Below, one piece after another: positions 1 through 11,810 of a stretch of DNA of 64,000 nucleotides. Positions within the stretch are counted from its first letter, which is position 1; every line of letters starts with the position of its first letter. The translations under genes were made by a program, and so were the position numbers. This DNA is from Ilex aquifolium. Lineage: Eukaryota; Streptophyta; Magnoliopsida; Aquifoliales; Aquifoliaceae. A model generated the notes under the pieces. The model was given only the letters and a program-made list of their open reading frames with translations. It was not told the origin of the DNA and searched no databases. The stretch spans positions 54,907,069 through 54,971,068 of the forward strand of contig OX637391.1 in assembly GCA_951799425.1 (NCBI GenBank), in the 5' to 3' direction.

Positions 1-172
1 ATGCCGTCTGGTACTTCACACAGGCAGTGGCTGATTGCCTTAAACTTCCAAGGATTGTCTTACGCACTACCAGCGTCTGCTCATTTCTTGCTTTTGCTGC
101 CCTTCCACTTCTAAGGGAAAAGGGGTATCTGCGTAAGCAAGGTGTGATTTAGGCCCCCCCCCCCCCCCCCCC

Positions 173-209
<37 letters not shown>

Positions 210-1238
210 GACACACGAACATGTCCTAGAAAATGTCTGACTAAAGCTTCTCTCTTTCAAAAGGATTGCTTAGGATTTTTCTGCCTTGTTACTAAGTCCA
301 TTTCCAAAGCCATATATCAGAATATTTGTTTATTTTTTCCTTGTTTTTTGGTTGGCTCAGATTCCGAATTTGAAGCACCAGTGCTTGAGCTTCCACCGCT
401 GAAAGTAAAAGACATTCCGATCATCAAGACGGGCAACCCAGAAGATCTCTATAAGGTCATAGGTAGCATGATAAGAGAAACCAAGTCAGCTTCAGGGCTC
501 ATTTGGAACTCATTCAGAGAACTTGAACAACCTGAACTGGCAAAACTAGCCCAGGAATTTCCCATCCCAAGTTTCTCATTCGGACCATTTCACAAACACT
601 TTCCGGCCTCCTCGAGTAGCTTACTAGAGCAAGACCGAAGCTCTATTTCCTGGCTAAACTCACAAGTACCCAAGTCTGTAATCTATGTGAGCTTTGGGAG
701 TGTTGCAACCATGGATGAAACTGATTTTTCTGAAGTGGCTTGGGGATTAGCCAACAGCATGCAACCATTCTTATGGGTGGTTCGGCCTGGCTTAGTCAGT
801 GGCTCAGAATGGCTCGAACCACTGCCAAATGGGTTCCTCGAGACAGTGGGTGGAAGAGGGCATATTGTGAAATGGTCTCCCCAACAAGAAGTGCTGGCTC
901 ATCCTGCCATTGGAGGTTTTTGGACTCACAGTGGGTGGAATTCGACACTAGAGAGCATTTGCGAAGGAGTTCCCATGATTTGTTCCCCAGTTTTTGGTGA
1001 CCAAATGGTGAATTCGAGATATGTAAACGATGTTTGGAAAGCTGGGTTGAGGTTGGAGAAAGGTCTGGAGAGAGGGGAGATAGAAAGGACAATTAGAAGA
1101 GTAATGGTGGAGAAAGAAGGAGAAGAAATCAGACAGAGAATGATGGGTCTACAGGAGGAGGTAAATCTTTGTCTAAAGAAGGATGGATCTTCATACCAAT
1201 CACTAGAGGGCCTCACTGATTACATCTTATCATTGTGA
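1..1238 (+). CDS. UGT76-like UDP-glycosyltransferase, 5' end cut by window
   Basis: This is the 3' part of a family-1 UDP-glycosyltransferase, a cytosolic enzyme moving sugar from UDP-sugar to small acceptors. Exon 1 runs in from the left edge in the frame starting at base 3 and ends at 141 (donor GTGTGA). Exon 2 runs 361-1238, after the acceptor TTGGCTCAG. The intron is phase 1, and joining the exons restores an Asp codon followed by SEFEAPVLELPPLKVKDIP, the usual UGT76 linker. The complete 44-residue PSPG box lies at 873-1004, from WSPQQE to VFGDQ, and contains HSGWNSTLES; its last Gln is typical of UDP-glucose users. About 340 residues are visible of the usual 450-460, so roughly 115 N-terminal residues, including the catalytic His, lie outside the window. 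No stop or frameshift is seen. It differs from the UGT709-like array that follows and lies on the opposite strand. The acceptor cannot be told. Confidence 0.88.
154..203. repeat. Poly-C plus (CT)n microsatellite inside the UGT76-like intron
   Basis: A run of about 22 C is followed directly by a CT dinucleotide tract. It lies wholly inside the 219-bp intron (142-360) just after the donor site, so length changes would not alter the protein. Homopolymer length may be unreliable in the assembly. Confidence 0.9.
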
Positions 1239-2021
1239 CCTGTTAATTACATGTGTCTTACTGCTCTCTCATTATTTGATTTAACAGCCAAAATGCCACA
1301 TTGTGCTGAAATGCTTGTGCTAATAGTCTGGGCAGAGCAGCCATTATTAAGAAAAATTATGCAGTGAAGTCGTGGGCAACACCATTTTCTTGTCAAGTTC
1401 ATTTGATCTTTGCAATTGTCCATTTCATGAATGCAGAGGAAAAATAAATGAGATCATGATGGAGTCCCCAAGGAGGAACATTTTCCAGGAATTTGGATCT
1501 GCCTGCTTGCTGTTTGCACGAATATTGATTGATCAAAAACCTCCTATCTAAACTTATGCAATAATATTATTGCGATCTATTTTTAGGATTTATTGTATTG
1601 TGTCAATTAAAATGACTGAATCTTAATATTAAATGTAGTCCAATTTCAATTCAATTATCACACTGAATTAACTCTTCAAATTAAGTATCTATATGAAATA
1701 AAAGTGACATTATTGGCCCTTCCTGTTTAACTCAACAAGAACCAAGCTATGTGAGATCGCTGCATATAGTATTGAAGCCGGAACGACAAAGCCAAGATAA
1801 AAAAAAAAAATTAGCAATATTATACTTACCAAATTTCTTACAATTTTTTTTATCCTAAGTGGTATGACATAATTTCTATCATTAACTATTAATGAGACTC
1901 ACTTATTTGATGGTGAAAATTATACCACATCACTTGAGATAGAAAACTTGGCCAGTGTTAAAACAAATAGTTAATTAGGTTAGGGTTTCTCCTTTGGTGT
2001 GTAAACTAATTTTAGTCCTAC
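1239..2021. other. Intergenic DNA, no gene seen
   Basis: AT-rich sequence downstream of the UGT76-like gene. I see no reading frame with recognisable protein content, no RNA gene and no clear terminal repeats. It ends at the start of the decayed hAT element. Confidence 0.6.
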
Positions 2022-2379
2022 TAGGGGTGTTCAAATTTTCGATTACTCACAATTTTCGGCCCTATCCAACCTTACTGATCGGCTAATTGAACAAATCGAG
2101 TAAAAATGCGGAAGAATTTTTGTTCTTCTGAAAAAATCGGGTAGGAATGCGGAATACCCATCAAATTTTCGTATTCCTACCCTACCCTACTCACATTATA
2201 TATATATAAACTAAAAACTCTAACGCCTCCTCTCTCACACTCTCTGTTCTCTGTCGCTTGACTCTCTCTTTCGTTTCTCAGTCTCTCTTTCAGTTGACTG
2301 TTTGGGGATCTAATCGATGGTCCCAGGTGCTACTCCGTTGATGGATCGATGGTTGGTGGTTTTGCTTAGGGCTATTGAT

Positions 2380-2655
2380 TACACTCCGGGATACTCTTCA
2401 AGTATTGTTGGAGGGTATGGAGTTAGAATGGATGATAGATTCAGTCCAATTGCTACTGGTAGAAGTGGTTTTGCTCCATTTGGTCTTGGTTACGGAATGA
2501 ACTTGGACTTTGAACCAGGATTGAGACCAAATTACTGGGGCAATTCAAACTTCAATACTAATCTCAGCTATGGACGGGGACTGAACCCTTATTATGTTGG
2601 TAACTCAAATAGATTTGGTAGTTCTAATCGGTATCATACCCATTTATCATATTAA
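2380..2655 (+). pseudogene. Captured hnRNP-1-like C-terminal fragment
   Basis: The frame encodes a Gly/Tyr/Asn-rich stretch with blocks such as GGYGVRMDDRFSP, GRSGFAPFGLGYGMN and YGRGLNPYYVGNSNRFGS. These resemble the glycine-rich tail of plant heterogeneous nuclear ribonucleoprotein 1 (RNA-binding proteins with two RRMs followed by such a tail). No RRM precedes it. The open frame starts at 2317 with unrelated residues and stops at 2655, so this is an isolated piece of a host gene lying between the left end of the hAT element and its transposase remnants. The assignment rests on remembered family features, not on a search. Confidence 0.6.
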
Positions 2656-3108
2656 ACTCAACATATGTGATTTCTGAAATTGGGGCTCCGTGTTATTTTT
2701 ATTAATGGTTTGTTCTATCATAAGTCAACATATCTGATTTTTTCATCGAATAAAGTGTAATTATTTTAATTGTGTCCTTTTGTTTTCTTCGGAAAATGTG
2801 ACCATACTGTCCAAAATCAGTGACACGATATATATACATATCTATAAATGCCTGTCAATTTTCTATCTTAAATTTGCTGCATTGCAGGAACTATAACAAG
2901 GAGAACAATAATTTAGTGTGGTTGTGTTCTTTTGTTTTCTGCTTCTTCTTATGCTTTCAATTTTCTATTTTGTATTGTTTCAATTAGTGATTTTTCTGTT
3001 TTGTTCACAGATCCTTATGGATGATATTACTCCTCATCATCTGTTCAAGCTGATTCTAGCAGTAACATCCAAGTTACCGATGACATTTAGGGTGAGGGAC
3101 AAGACACA

Positions 3109-4039
3109 AGAAAAAGATCTAGAGTTTGGGAGCATTTTGAAAAGATTGAAGTTGCAGATGAAGCTAAATGTAATCATTGTAGTAAGATTTACAATTATCA
3201 TCCAAGAAAAACAGGTACTTCATCATTGCTTTATCATTTAGATCGCTGTAAATCCTATTTGACGAGTGTGAATAAGAATGACACATCTCAACTAAAGTTA
3301 ATTGGTGTATTCAAAAAAGATGGAGATAGTGTTTGTTGCTATTGTCCTTGGCCCACGCTATAAATTGGATGCTTCAGAATTTTGGCTCAATGACAATTAT
3401 AAGAATGAGGATAAAGTAGTTAAGGTTCAATTAGTTAAAAATATCAAAAGGGTTATTGACCGGTTATGCCAACAGTACACTAGATTTAGTGTGGGGTGTG
3501 GAGTGGAGTCAAGTGTTGACCATGAGAAAAATGTGTATTTGGCTGATATGTCTGTTCAAAATCAAGTACTTACGAATTTTATGAATAGGTACCGCAAGTA
3601 TAGAGCGAAGTGAGGTAATGTACAGAACAAATCAGAGTTGGATCGATATTTGATGGAGGATGTTGAATTAGCTAGTGTCAATTTTGATATTTTGAATTGG
3701 TGGAAGGTTAATTCTTCTAAATTCCCGATCCTTGCCCAAATAGCTCGCGATGTGTTATCTATTCCCATTTCTACGGCGGCATTAGAGTTGGCTTTTAGCA
3801 CTAGGGGTCGTATTTTAGATCTTTTTCAGAGTTTCCTGGCACCCAAAACAGTTGAGGATCTCATATGTGCACAAAATTGGCTTCGATCGTCATCCATTTC
3901 TTATGACTTTGAAGATGTTTTGGAGGATTTAGAAAGTAGTAAACTAGATTTAGATTTTTTTACTTTTATTGTTACTTTTTTATTATTTGTTGATGAGTTC
4001 TTTGTATCTAATTTTTTTCCTTACCCCTTTGTTATCTAA
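3109..4039 (+). pseudogene. hAT transposase remnant (BED finger, PRYKLD, dimerisation domain)
   Basis: Three separated pieces of an hAT transposase are present. From 3109 a BED-type zinc finger reads SRVWEHFEKI, CNHCSKIY and LLYHLDRC, giving the C-x2-C...H-x4-C ligands. From 3302, in another frame, comes GPRYKLDASEFW, the conserved region ahead of the hAT C-terminus. From about 3627 come LDRYLMEDVE, FPILAQIARDVLSIPIST and LELAFSTRGRILD, the C-terminal dimerisation domain, running on to stop at 4039. The several hundred residues holding the DDE catalytic core that should lie between finger and PRYKLD are absent, and the frame changes at the junction. It is therefore an internal deletion derivative with no expected activity. 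Confidence 0.85.
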
Positions 4040-4662
4040 AAAATAATTGCAGAGAAAATTCCAATTGCTCTTGAGTGAAGAGAGGTGAATTACACTAAAA
4101 AGAAATGTGCAATTTAATTTTTACATATTTTTTTAGTAATTATAAGAATATTTGTGTGGTTAATTTATAACATTTTTATTATTGTGGATGTTTGAATTGC
4201 TAAAATATCAACTTATTTTTGGTGCAGGTTACATGATTTGTAGTGATCTATTGAAGCAATTATAATTTTTGATGTGTTTCATATGGTTTAAACCTAAAAT
4301 AGTTGTTATTATATTTGTACAACAATTATGATGAATTGATATTTATGGCTTAGGCTTTTTTGTGTTTTATTGTATTTATTTATGTATTATGGAATTTATT
4401 GTGTCTTTTTTTAGTATTATTGGTTTATTGTGTTGTTAAATTGGTGCAGGTTATTTAATTGAATAGTTAAAATGATTCAAAAATTAATAATTACAAAACG
4501 TGTTCACCTGATTTCCTACCCGATTAATTTGAACGGAATTCGGGTAGGAATACTACACTATATCAGGAAGGGTAGGTTAAGAAAAAATTCTTCCGCAAAG
4601 TATCGGGTAGGAAGATGGAAGACTATATTTCCTAACCGTAGAGTAGGGAGAACACGGGCCTA

Positions 4663-6822
4663 CTGAATTTTTAGTATAAAAAAACCTCTGATTTTTGAAT
4701 TAACTTGAATGCGGTCCATTTGTTGGCGCGAATATTAAGGAATTTGTTAGTTACTGATTTTCATTACCCATTTTGCCATCATCATGTGATTTTAGCCTAA
4801 AACATAGTTTTTTTTTTTTTTATTGAGGTTTTTGCGATGTTATTTATCAATTTTGAAACTCAAACTCGTAAACCAAGCTATTTGGACATTATGATGACAT
4901 CTGACGATTTGTGTTTTTAGTATACTTGTCTGACAATTTGTATGTTAGTATGCATGTTTGACGATCTTTGTTTTAATGTACATGTCTGACGATATTTGTT
5001 TATAGAGAAAAATATACATTAACAATTTGTGTTTATAGAAAAAAAGGTACATTAACGATCTGTGTTTTAGTGTATCTGTCTGACAATCTGTGTACCTGTT
5101 ATTTTTTATTTTTTTATTGCGTACCTGTTAAATATATATATAAGTGCGCACCTGCTTTTTTTTTTTTTTAGCATACTTTAATTAAGTTCAAAATTATTCC
5201 TGGTGGGGGGACATGAATCTTTCCCCTTAAATGAATTAATTACAGCATATTCAAAATTTGAAAGAATTTAAAAAAGATGCTAGGTTGGATTTTTGAATTC
5301 GTAGGAAACATTTGAATTCAAAAAAAGAAACCTCTTAGCTACCTTGGATAGTGTCTTTCTTCCTTAAAACTCTCAGTTGGCGTTGATCATGGAGGAGAAG
5401 TCTTGCTTTAGTAGGAAGGAAATCCGCGTATATTGTTTATCGTACAGATACACAAAATTAAATTATCATAGGTACAAAATTAAAAATTATATTTCATTCA
5501 TAGAGGGGAGATCACATATGTGGTTCATTTGTTTTATATATAAAAAAAATAGAAAAAAATTATTTTTTGAGGTCCTTCAACTTTGCCTCAAGCTTCTTCA
5601 CTTTCTTCTTCTCCTTTGCAGCTTTTTTTTTTTGAAGGACCCGCCATTTTATTCTAGATGGTTGATATCAACTTGCATGCGATCTTGTTTTGCGTGGGTG
5701 TTGTTCAGAAAACCTAAAAACATTTGTATGTTAATTTGTGTTCTTTGTTGTCTTAATTGTTCTATTTTTTTCCTGTGTTTTTGTTCTGAATTTTAGATAT
5801 GCTATTTATAAATGTATTTTCCATGGGGTAGATGAAGAGGTTTAAATGTATATTTATTATGGTGTTAATTTCATAGTTAATCGAAGAGATGTCAATCCAG
5901 ACGTCTGATCTCAATGTATCTGTTGTAGAGTTATATTGAGTACAACCGTTATTAGTAAATATAACTTAATGTACCTTCAAACTTTCAGTTAATGAGCACG
6001 TTAGTCAAGAACATGCCATTTTTTTAGAACAATGCTACGTACATTAAAAATATGCACCAAATCACTTGCAGTCATTAGATCAGTGGGTCCCATCAGTGAT
6101 CCAAAAAATGCAGTTGATTTAGTGTTAGTTTTCATACACAAATTCGCTGCACACAAAATTATATTTTTTTTTAGTGTACTTGTCTGACGAATTGTGTTTT
6201 TGAAAAAAAAGATACATTATAAATTTATGATGATGTATTTTTTTAGAATAAATATCTTATTTACGTGACGTCATTGTCATTATTTTTTACATTTTTAAAG
6301 GGTGTTTGCTATGACTATTGTTTTGACTTTTTAACGGAAACATAATTCAAAAAGAATTTGGTGAGTGAATTTTTTTAAAATCTTATTGGGCTTAAGGACC
6401 GAATTAAAAAAAAAAACTCTAAAAAAAATTAGAAGAGAAAACCATGCAATAAAGTTTGAATAGTCAGATGGATCATCTAGGAATGGGGCAATGAGAAAGC
6501 AACTCCCCTTTTAAGAGCTAACTTATTAAATTACCAATTGGGAAAGCAACATCAAGACAAAAACAACAAAACAACCCAGACTTCAGCAAATAAAAGGTCA
6601 TCCACTCCCCATCCTCACCACTTGTTTGTTAGATTGTAGGAACTTGAAAAAGTGGATTAGTGATGGAACAAATGGAACGGGGCTGAGTCACAGCTCCACA
6701 AAGGTAACATGACCGACTTTCGTGGTACTAACATTCGCAACATAAACATCTATCGACTTCACTTTACCATTGAAAAGATACAACAATGATTGAAACACCT
6801 CTGATTTGCACTCAGATCTTAG
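4663..6822. repeat. Duplicated spacer downstream of UGT-A1 (partner 18.88-22.10 kb)
   Basis: No gene is seen. From about 5040 the sequence aligns by eye with 18880-22100, including the shared phrases CGTTGATCATGG (5386 and 19168) and GTCTGATCTCAATGTATC (5904 and 21207). The partner carries a 1440-bp Mutator-like insertion that is absent here; the empty site is at 5724-5732. The open frame at 5377-5796 is not conserved between the copies and is not called. Confidence 0.75.
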
Positions 6823-8447
6823 CTATGAGTTGCTCCTCTTACCATTCATCAATCTTATATCCTCAATCAGACGGTCCAAGTTACAGTATGAGGACCCACC
6901 TTCACTCACAGCCCTTTTCGCCAACTTTGACATTTCATCTGCTGATTTATTGAACTCATCCTTCCTCGCCTCCATCAGATCATTGATCATCTTCTCAATT
7001 ATGACTCTGTCACAAGTGTCTTTCATGTCCACCCCAAGATTCCAAACCTCCCCCACAAACCTACTATTCACCTGCTGGTCAGCAAAATATGGCCAGCAGA
7101 TCATTGGCACACCCTCAAATATGCTTTCCAAAGTAGAGTTCCAACCAGTATGAGTCAAGAAACCACCAGTGGATGGGTGGGCCAGGACTTCCTCTTGTGG
7201 GGCCCAACCCACCATGTACCCCCTCTCCTTCGTACCCTCCTCCAGCTCCGCCGGAATATGATGTTCTCCATCTTTTCCGGCGATGGAGTCTGGCCGCATG
7301 ACCCACAAGAATCGCTTCCCACTATTCACCAAACCGTGCCAGAACTCCAAGAGCTGGTCTCTTGTCACAACCGCTATGCTTCCGAAGCTCACATAGAGCA
7401 CAGATTTCATGGGCTGCTCGTCAAGCCACCTAATGCAGCTCCTATCTTCCTCCCACAAACTGTTCGAAGAGGTCGATGAGGAAGTTGTTTTTCTGGCGAG
7501 GCTGGTCTTCAGTTGAGCATGGAGTGGCCCGATGGTGTAGAGTTTTGGACAAACAGAACGGATGTGAGAGAGAATTGATCCTTCAAGGTCTTCAAACGTG
7601 TTGAGTATGAGAGCTTGGGCTCGAGGGGTTCGCCTGGTTTCAGTAAGAAGCATCTTAAAGTGATCGGATTCCAAGTCGCTGACGCGGCAAAAGCTCGGTA
7701 GATCACGTCGCCGGAGAAAGCCTTCCATGCCCTTCACATTCGCTATTCCTTCATCCATATTGTCTCCTACAATTTGTTTACAGTAAAAGTATTTACATTC
7801 TCCGAAAATCAAATACTCAACATATAAAGTGCGTGCGTAAATGCCTCAATTAATGAATCAACAAAAATAAAAAAATAATACGCGAGACATCAGAGGATTA
7901 GAAAGCAAAGTAGCAAACTAATCGACAACCCACCATTGAAAGGAAGCTCGCCGACTTCAATGAGTTCGGGGATGCAAAAATAAGCCCAAAACGAGCAAGC
8001 ACTCGCCGTACGGAAAAATATGACTGGAATACCAATCTTTTCACCAACTTCAATTGCTAGACTCAGAAGACCGTCGGCTATAATGCACGTCACTGGCCGG
8101 CGGGCGTCGCTACTCAGACGATGTGAAACTATCAAGTCTATGAGAAATGGTTTCGATATGGCTTTCAGAGATTCATACATCTGTATTATCCCATCAGGGG
8201 TGTGTAAACTTCCTTCATAAAGGTCGTCTGGAAGGGTTTGGAAACTGAATCCGGGATAGTGATTGAACCGGGGTTGGACATTGGTGTGAGTAAGGAGGCG
8301 GCCATGGATAGAAGCAGATACAAGGTAAGTGACATGGATGCCAGAAAGGCAGAGAAGCTCAGCGAGCTTGAGCATGGAGTTTACGTGGCCCTGTATTGGG
8401 AAGGGGAAGATGATAACATGAGGTGCCAGATCTGGTTGATCCATCAA
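6823..8447 (-). CDS. UGT-A1: UGT709-like UDP-glucosyltransferase, intact
   Basis: Two exons, 7934-8447 and 6823-7766, are joined by a 167-bp phase-1 intron (donor GTGGGT, acceptor TTGTAG), giving 485 residues, the normal family length. A second Met follows the first directly; the related copies begin with that MDQ. The N-terminal acceptor domain has FPFPIQGHVNSM with catalytic His21, and CIIADG with its partner Asp125. MEGFLRRRDLPSFCR follows the splice. The full 44-residue PSPG box lies at residues 359-402, with Trp22 and terminal Gln of the box suggesting UDP-glucose. Sequence blocks match UGT709C-type enzymes, including 7-deoxyloganetic acid glucosyltransferase, so an iridoid or terpenoid acceptor is plausible but unproven. 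It is nearly identical to A2 and is followed upstream by B1 on the same strand. Confidence 0.92.
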
Positions 8448-9638
8448 TGGAGTTTTTTTGTTTTTCCAAATTTTCTCACACTAGTTGCTGGCTATTGTAT
8501 TGTTAAACAGACTTCAGCTGATTCATGTGCGCCAAAATTGGATCATTCACTGATTCAATGATTGCAATTAATTTAGTGCAAGTTTTAATATCCATAAAAT
8601 AATTCTATACAGACAGGATGCATTTGGTGACGTTGGTAGGTTCAACGACTCCAAGAGATCAATTAATTAAGTTTTGCTTTTACATATACAAAGGGAACAA
8701 AATTATATAAGGGAAGCTAGTAGGGTGGTTGGAAATTGGCTTAAAGATATCATATTTTGAAATTAAGTTCGATTCTCGTAAGAGTTGTGATTTATCTTAT
8801 GCACTTGGTATTTGAATAGTTAAGCGCATAGTTGTATTAATCACGAGTTTAAAAGGTTGGTGATTCTTCTTCATTATTTGTAGCTAAGTTATTGTCATTC
8901 GATTATGATAAATAGAATAAGTGATAAGAATGTGGTGTTAGTTGATCCGCACAATGAAGTCATAGATAAAATACAGTTACACTTGAGAAATGTTACACGG
9001 ATCTAATTTGAAAATATAGTCAATAACGGAATATGTTGTAATTATTGAATTATTTTGAAGTTTTGATATTAGATGAAGTTTAATTTTAATTTAATGATTA
9101 CAAGTGATTAGATCTCTAGATTTTAAAAGAAAAAGTTAAAAAACAGGTGTGCCAGAGATGAATGATGTAAAATTAGAGTTAAAAGATATAGTAAAACTTC
9201 CATATTAATCACTCAGTCCACCATATTGATGACACATTGAATGTAGTAGTTATATTACGTTAGTATTAATTGTCAAATCTATAATATAAAATAATACAAA
9301 TTTCAATAAGTTCATTCGATCATCTTAAATAAGCTTATCAATGATTATCAACGTTGTTTTCAAAACTATTTTTATTACGGGATGTGTTCAAGGAAGAGTA
9401 ATCCCTAATATTAAATAAACAAGCCAAACATGATTTATTTTTCGTGGTAAAAAATTATGAGGTCAATCTTCCATTAGAATTAGCATAAAAAATCAACATT
9501 ATTGTGCTCATTGAAAAATTTATTAAATTGTTTGTATCAGATTAGTATGAATGATTGGATATTGGGTCCAACTAAATTTCTTTATTATCCCAAATTTGAT
9601 ACAAATTTTGGTAAACACAATATTATTAAAGAAATTAA
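8448..9638. repeat. Spacer between B1 and A1, duplicated at 25.63-26.12 and 34.95-36.20 kb
   Basis: This 1.2-kb spacer holds the A1 upstream region and the B1 3' flank. Its first part recurs upstream of A3 (from 25628) and its second part downstream of B2 (34947-36199). In the duplicate these two parts are pushed apart by the 8.8-kb CACTA-like element, whose empty site is here at about 8890-8900. No gene and no clear TATA box is seen for A1. Confidence 0.8.
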
Positions 9639-11432
9639 TCATGGGGTGGTCCCACTCATTAATCTTATATCCTCAATCAGACGGTTCAAATTACAGTATG
9701 ATGATCCACCTTCACTAACACTTTCTTTTGCCAATTTGGCCATCTGATTCGCCTTTTCCAAAAATTCCTCCTTCCTCACCTCCATCAGATCTTTCACCGT
9801 CTTCTCAATTATGGCTCTGTCACAGGTGTCCTTTATGTCCAATCCTAGCTTCCACACCTCCCCCACAAACCTACTGTTCACCTGCTGATCAGCAAAGTAC
9901 GGCCAACACATCATCGGAACTCCGGCAGCTATGCTCTCCAACGTAGAGTTCCATCCACTGTGTGTCAAGAACCCACCAACAGCTGGGTGCCCCAACACCT
10001 CTTCTTGAGGAGCCCAACCCACTATATAGCCTCTCTCTCTCGTACCCTCTGAGATTTCGGTCGGAATCTGACTCTCCCAATCTTTTCCGGCGACTGAATC
10101 CTGCCGAATGACCCAGAGGAATCGTTTCCCACTATTCACCAAACCGTGCCAAAACTCCATAAGCTGGTCTCTCGTCATCATTGTAAGACTTCCAAAGCTT
10201 ACGTATATCACAGATTTAGATTGTTGTGCGTCAAGCCAAGTGATGCAGCCCTTGTCTTCTTCCCACAAGCTGTTTGATGACAGTGAATATGGCGTTGCTG
10301 CCGCTACGAGTTTGGTCTTCAGATGTGCATGTTGTGGTCCGATGGTGTAGAGATTTGGACATACAATATGTATATGTGAGAGTATGGGTCGTTCTAGTTC
10401 TTCAAATGTGTTGAGAATGAGTCCACGGGCTCTTGGGTTTTCTTCGCGCTCCATCTTGAGGATTGATATAATTGGATCAGATAGGTCACCGGAACGGCAC
10501 CAACTCGGAAGATCTCGTCGCCGGAGAAAACCCTCCATGCCCGGAACACTTTTTATCAGTGTGTCCAAGTCATTCCCTTACAAGCAACAGTATTTAATAC
10601 TCGTTAATTTCAAATATCAAAATAATCAAATTTCTAGATTACAATAGCATTACTCTCAAGTATAACTCACTGTTATATTAATTGGAAACAGAAGATATAT
10701 CCTCTTTGCTATTCTTCTAAAAAAATTCTCTTAGACAAATAGAGATTAAAAGAAAACAAATGATTAATACTATTTAGATTCAAAATTTTGACTTAATTCT
10801 AAGTTTTATTGTTTGATTAGATCACAATCAATTCAAAAATTATAATAAATTAAGTACAAATAAGATTACTCAACAACAAATTAATAGAGGGCAAAGAGAA
10901 GACAAATATAGTCAAACACACCTTCAAAGAGAAGCTCATCAGCTTCAATGAGTTTGGGCAGACAGAAAAAGACCCAGAGGCTGCAAGGACTAATCGTACG
11001 GGAATATATAACAGGAATTCCAATTTCATCAGCAACATCACAAACAAAACCCAAAGCACCATCTGCTATGATACATGTCAACGGCCGACGAGTTTCAGAA
11101 CTCAGGCCGCCGGAAATTAGCTTCTCTTTGAACAGTTTCTTGGTTATGGACTTTAAAGAATCCAACACCTCCATTATTCTGGCCCCGGAACGGGGATGAT
11201 TTTCCGGCAGGCCATCGGAGATGGTTTCGAGATGTAACGAGGGATAGTTTTGAAAGCGGGAATGAAAAGTAGAGTGACGTTGAAGACGATTGTAGATGTA
11301 GTCGGTGAGAAGGATGGTGATGTGGAAGCCTGAAAGGCAGAGAAGCTCGGCTATCTTAAACATGGAGTTTACAGGGCCCTGGAAGGGTAACGGGAAGATG
11401 AGTACGTGAGGTGGGAGCGCACTTTGATCCAT
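9639..11432 (-). CDS. UGT-B1: UGT709-like protein lacking the catalytic His
   Basis: Exons 10922-11432 and 9639-10576 flank a 345-bp phase-1 intron (donor GTGTGT, acceptor TGTAAG) and encode 482 residues with no break. The N-terminus reads IFPLPFQGPVNSM: Pro20 replaces the His that acts as general base in plant UGTs. The partner Asp124 in CIIADG, the linker SVPGMEGFLRRRDLPSWC and the full PSPG box (residues 358-401, WAPQEEV to PYFADQ) are kept. It has the ETISDGLPENHPR block seen in 7-deoxyloganetic acid glucosyltransferase-like proteins. UDP-sugar binding is therefore expected, but ordinary glycosyl transfer is doubtful. A 181-bp MITE sits 94 bp upstream of the start codon. B2 is its closest copy. 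Confidence 0.9.
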
Positions 11433-11525
11433 CAGAGAGACTCACTGTTTTAGTTTGATTTTTAGCAAAAGCTTCAAACTTTGAAACATGTATTGAACTC
11501 TAAAATGGAACCCGGTTTTATTTAT

Positions 11526-11706
11526 CACTAATGCTATTGGGACATAATTGAAGGACATAATTTGGGGACTTAATGCATTATGACCATTGGATTGATAGTG
11601 TTGGGACCCAGTGATAATTTAATGTTGGGACCCAATGACAATCCATGGTCATAATATATTAAGTCCCCAAATTATGTCCTCAAATTATGTCCCAATAGCA
11701 TTGCTC
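11526..11706. mobile_element. 181-bp Mutator-type MITE in the B1 promoter
   Basis: Bounded by a perfect 9-bp target duplication TTTATTTAT (11517-11525 and 11707-11715). The arms are inverted: AATGCTATTGGGACATAATT on the left matches the right arm read in reverse, which ends GCATTGCTC. The equivalent places upstream of B2 (about 38149) and B3 (about 48603) are empty, each with a single TTATTTATTAACG. Three relatives occur at 14394, 40952 and 48691. Confidence 0.88.
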
Positions 11707-11810
11707 TTTATTTATTAACGTAACAACACGTCAAACAATAGATTCCTAATAAAAAAATCAAACTGTTAAGGTGTGTTTGTTAATTTAAATTTAACACTTA
11801 ATAAAATTTA

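Larger units (their letters stand above)
2022..4662 (+). mobile_element. Decayed hAT-type transposon with captured gene fragment
   Basis: The left end reads TAGGGGTGTTC, a common plant hAT terminus. The right end, read on the other strand, begins TAGGCCCGTGTTC, an imperfect match. Subterminal GGGTAGGAA-type motifs recur inverted at both ends. Inside are hAT transposase remnants (BED finger at about 3109-3290, the PRYKLD region from 3302, C-terminal dimerisation domain at about 3627-3920) and an unrelated host-like fragment at 2380-2652. The central catalytic part of the transposase is missing and the frames do not join, so the element is not autonomous. I could not find a matching 8-bp target duplication, so the exact ends are uncertain. 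Confidence 0.65.

Noticed and set aside
5377-5796. 139-codon open frame on the plus strand
   Set aside because: Not conserved in the duplicated spacer at 19.2-19.6 kb and of low complexity.
8690-8880. tRNA-like or SINE-like stretch with AAGTTCGATTCTC in the A1-B1 spacer
   Set aside because: Only a weak box-B match; no box A, tail or own target duplication, and it is copied with the surrounding spacer.
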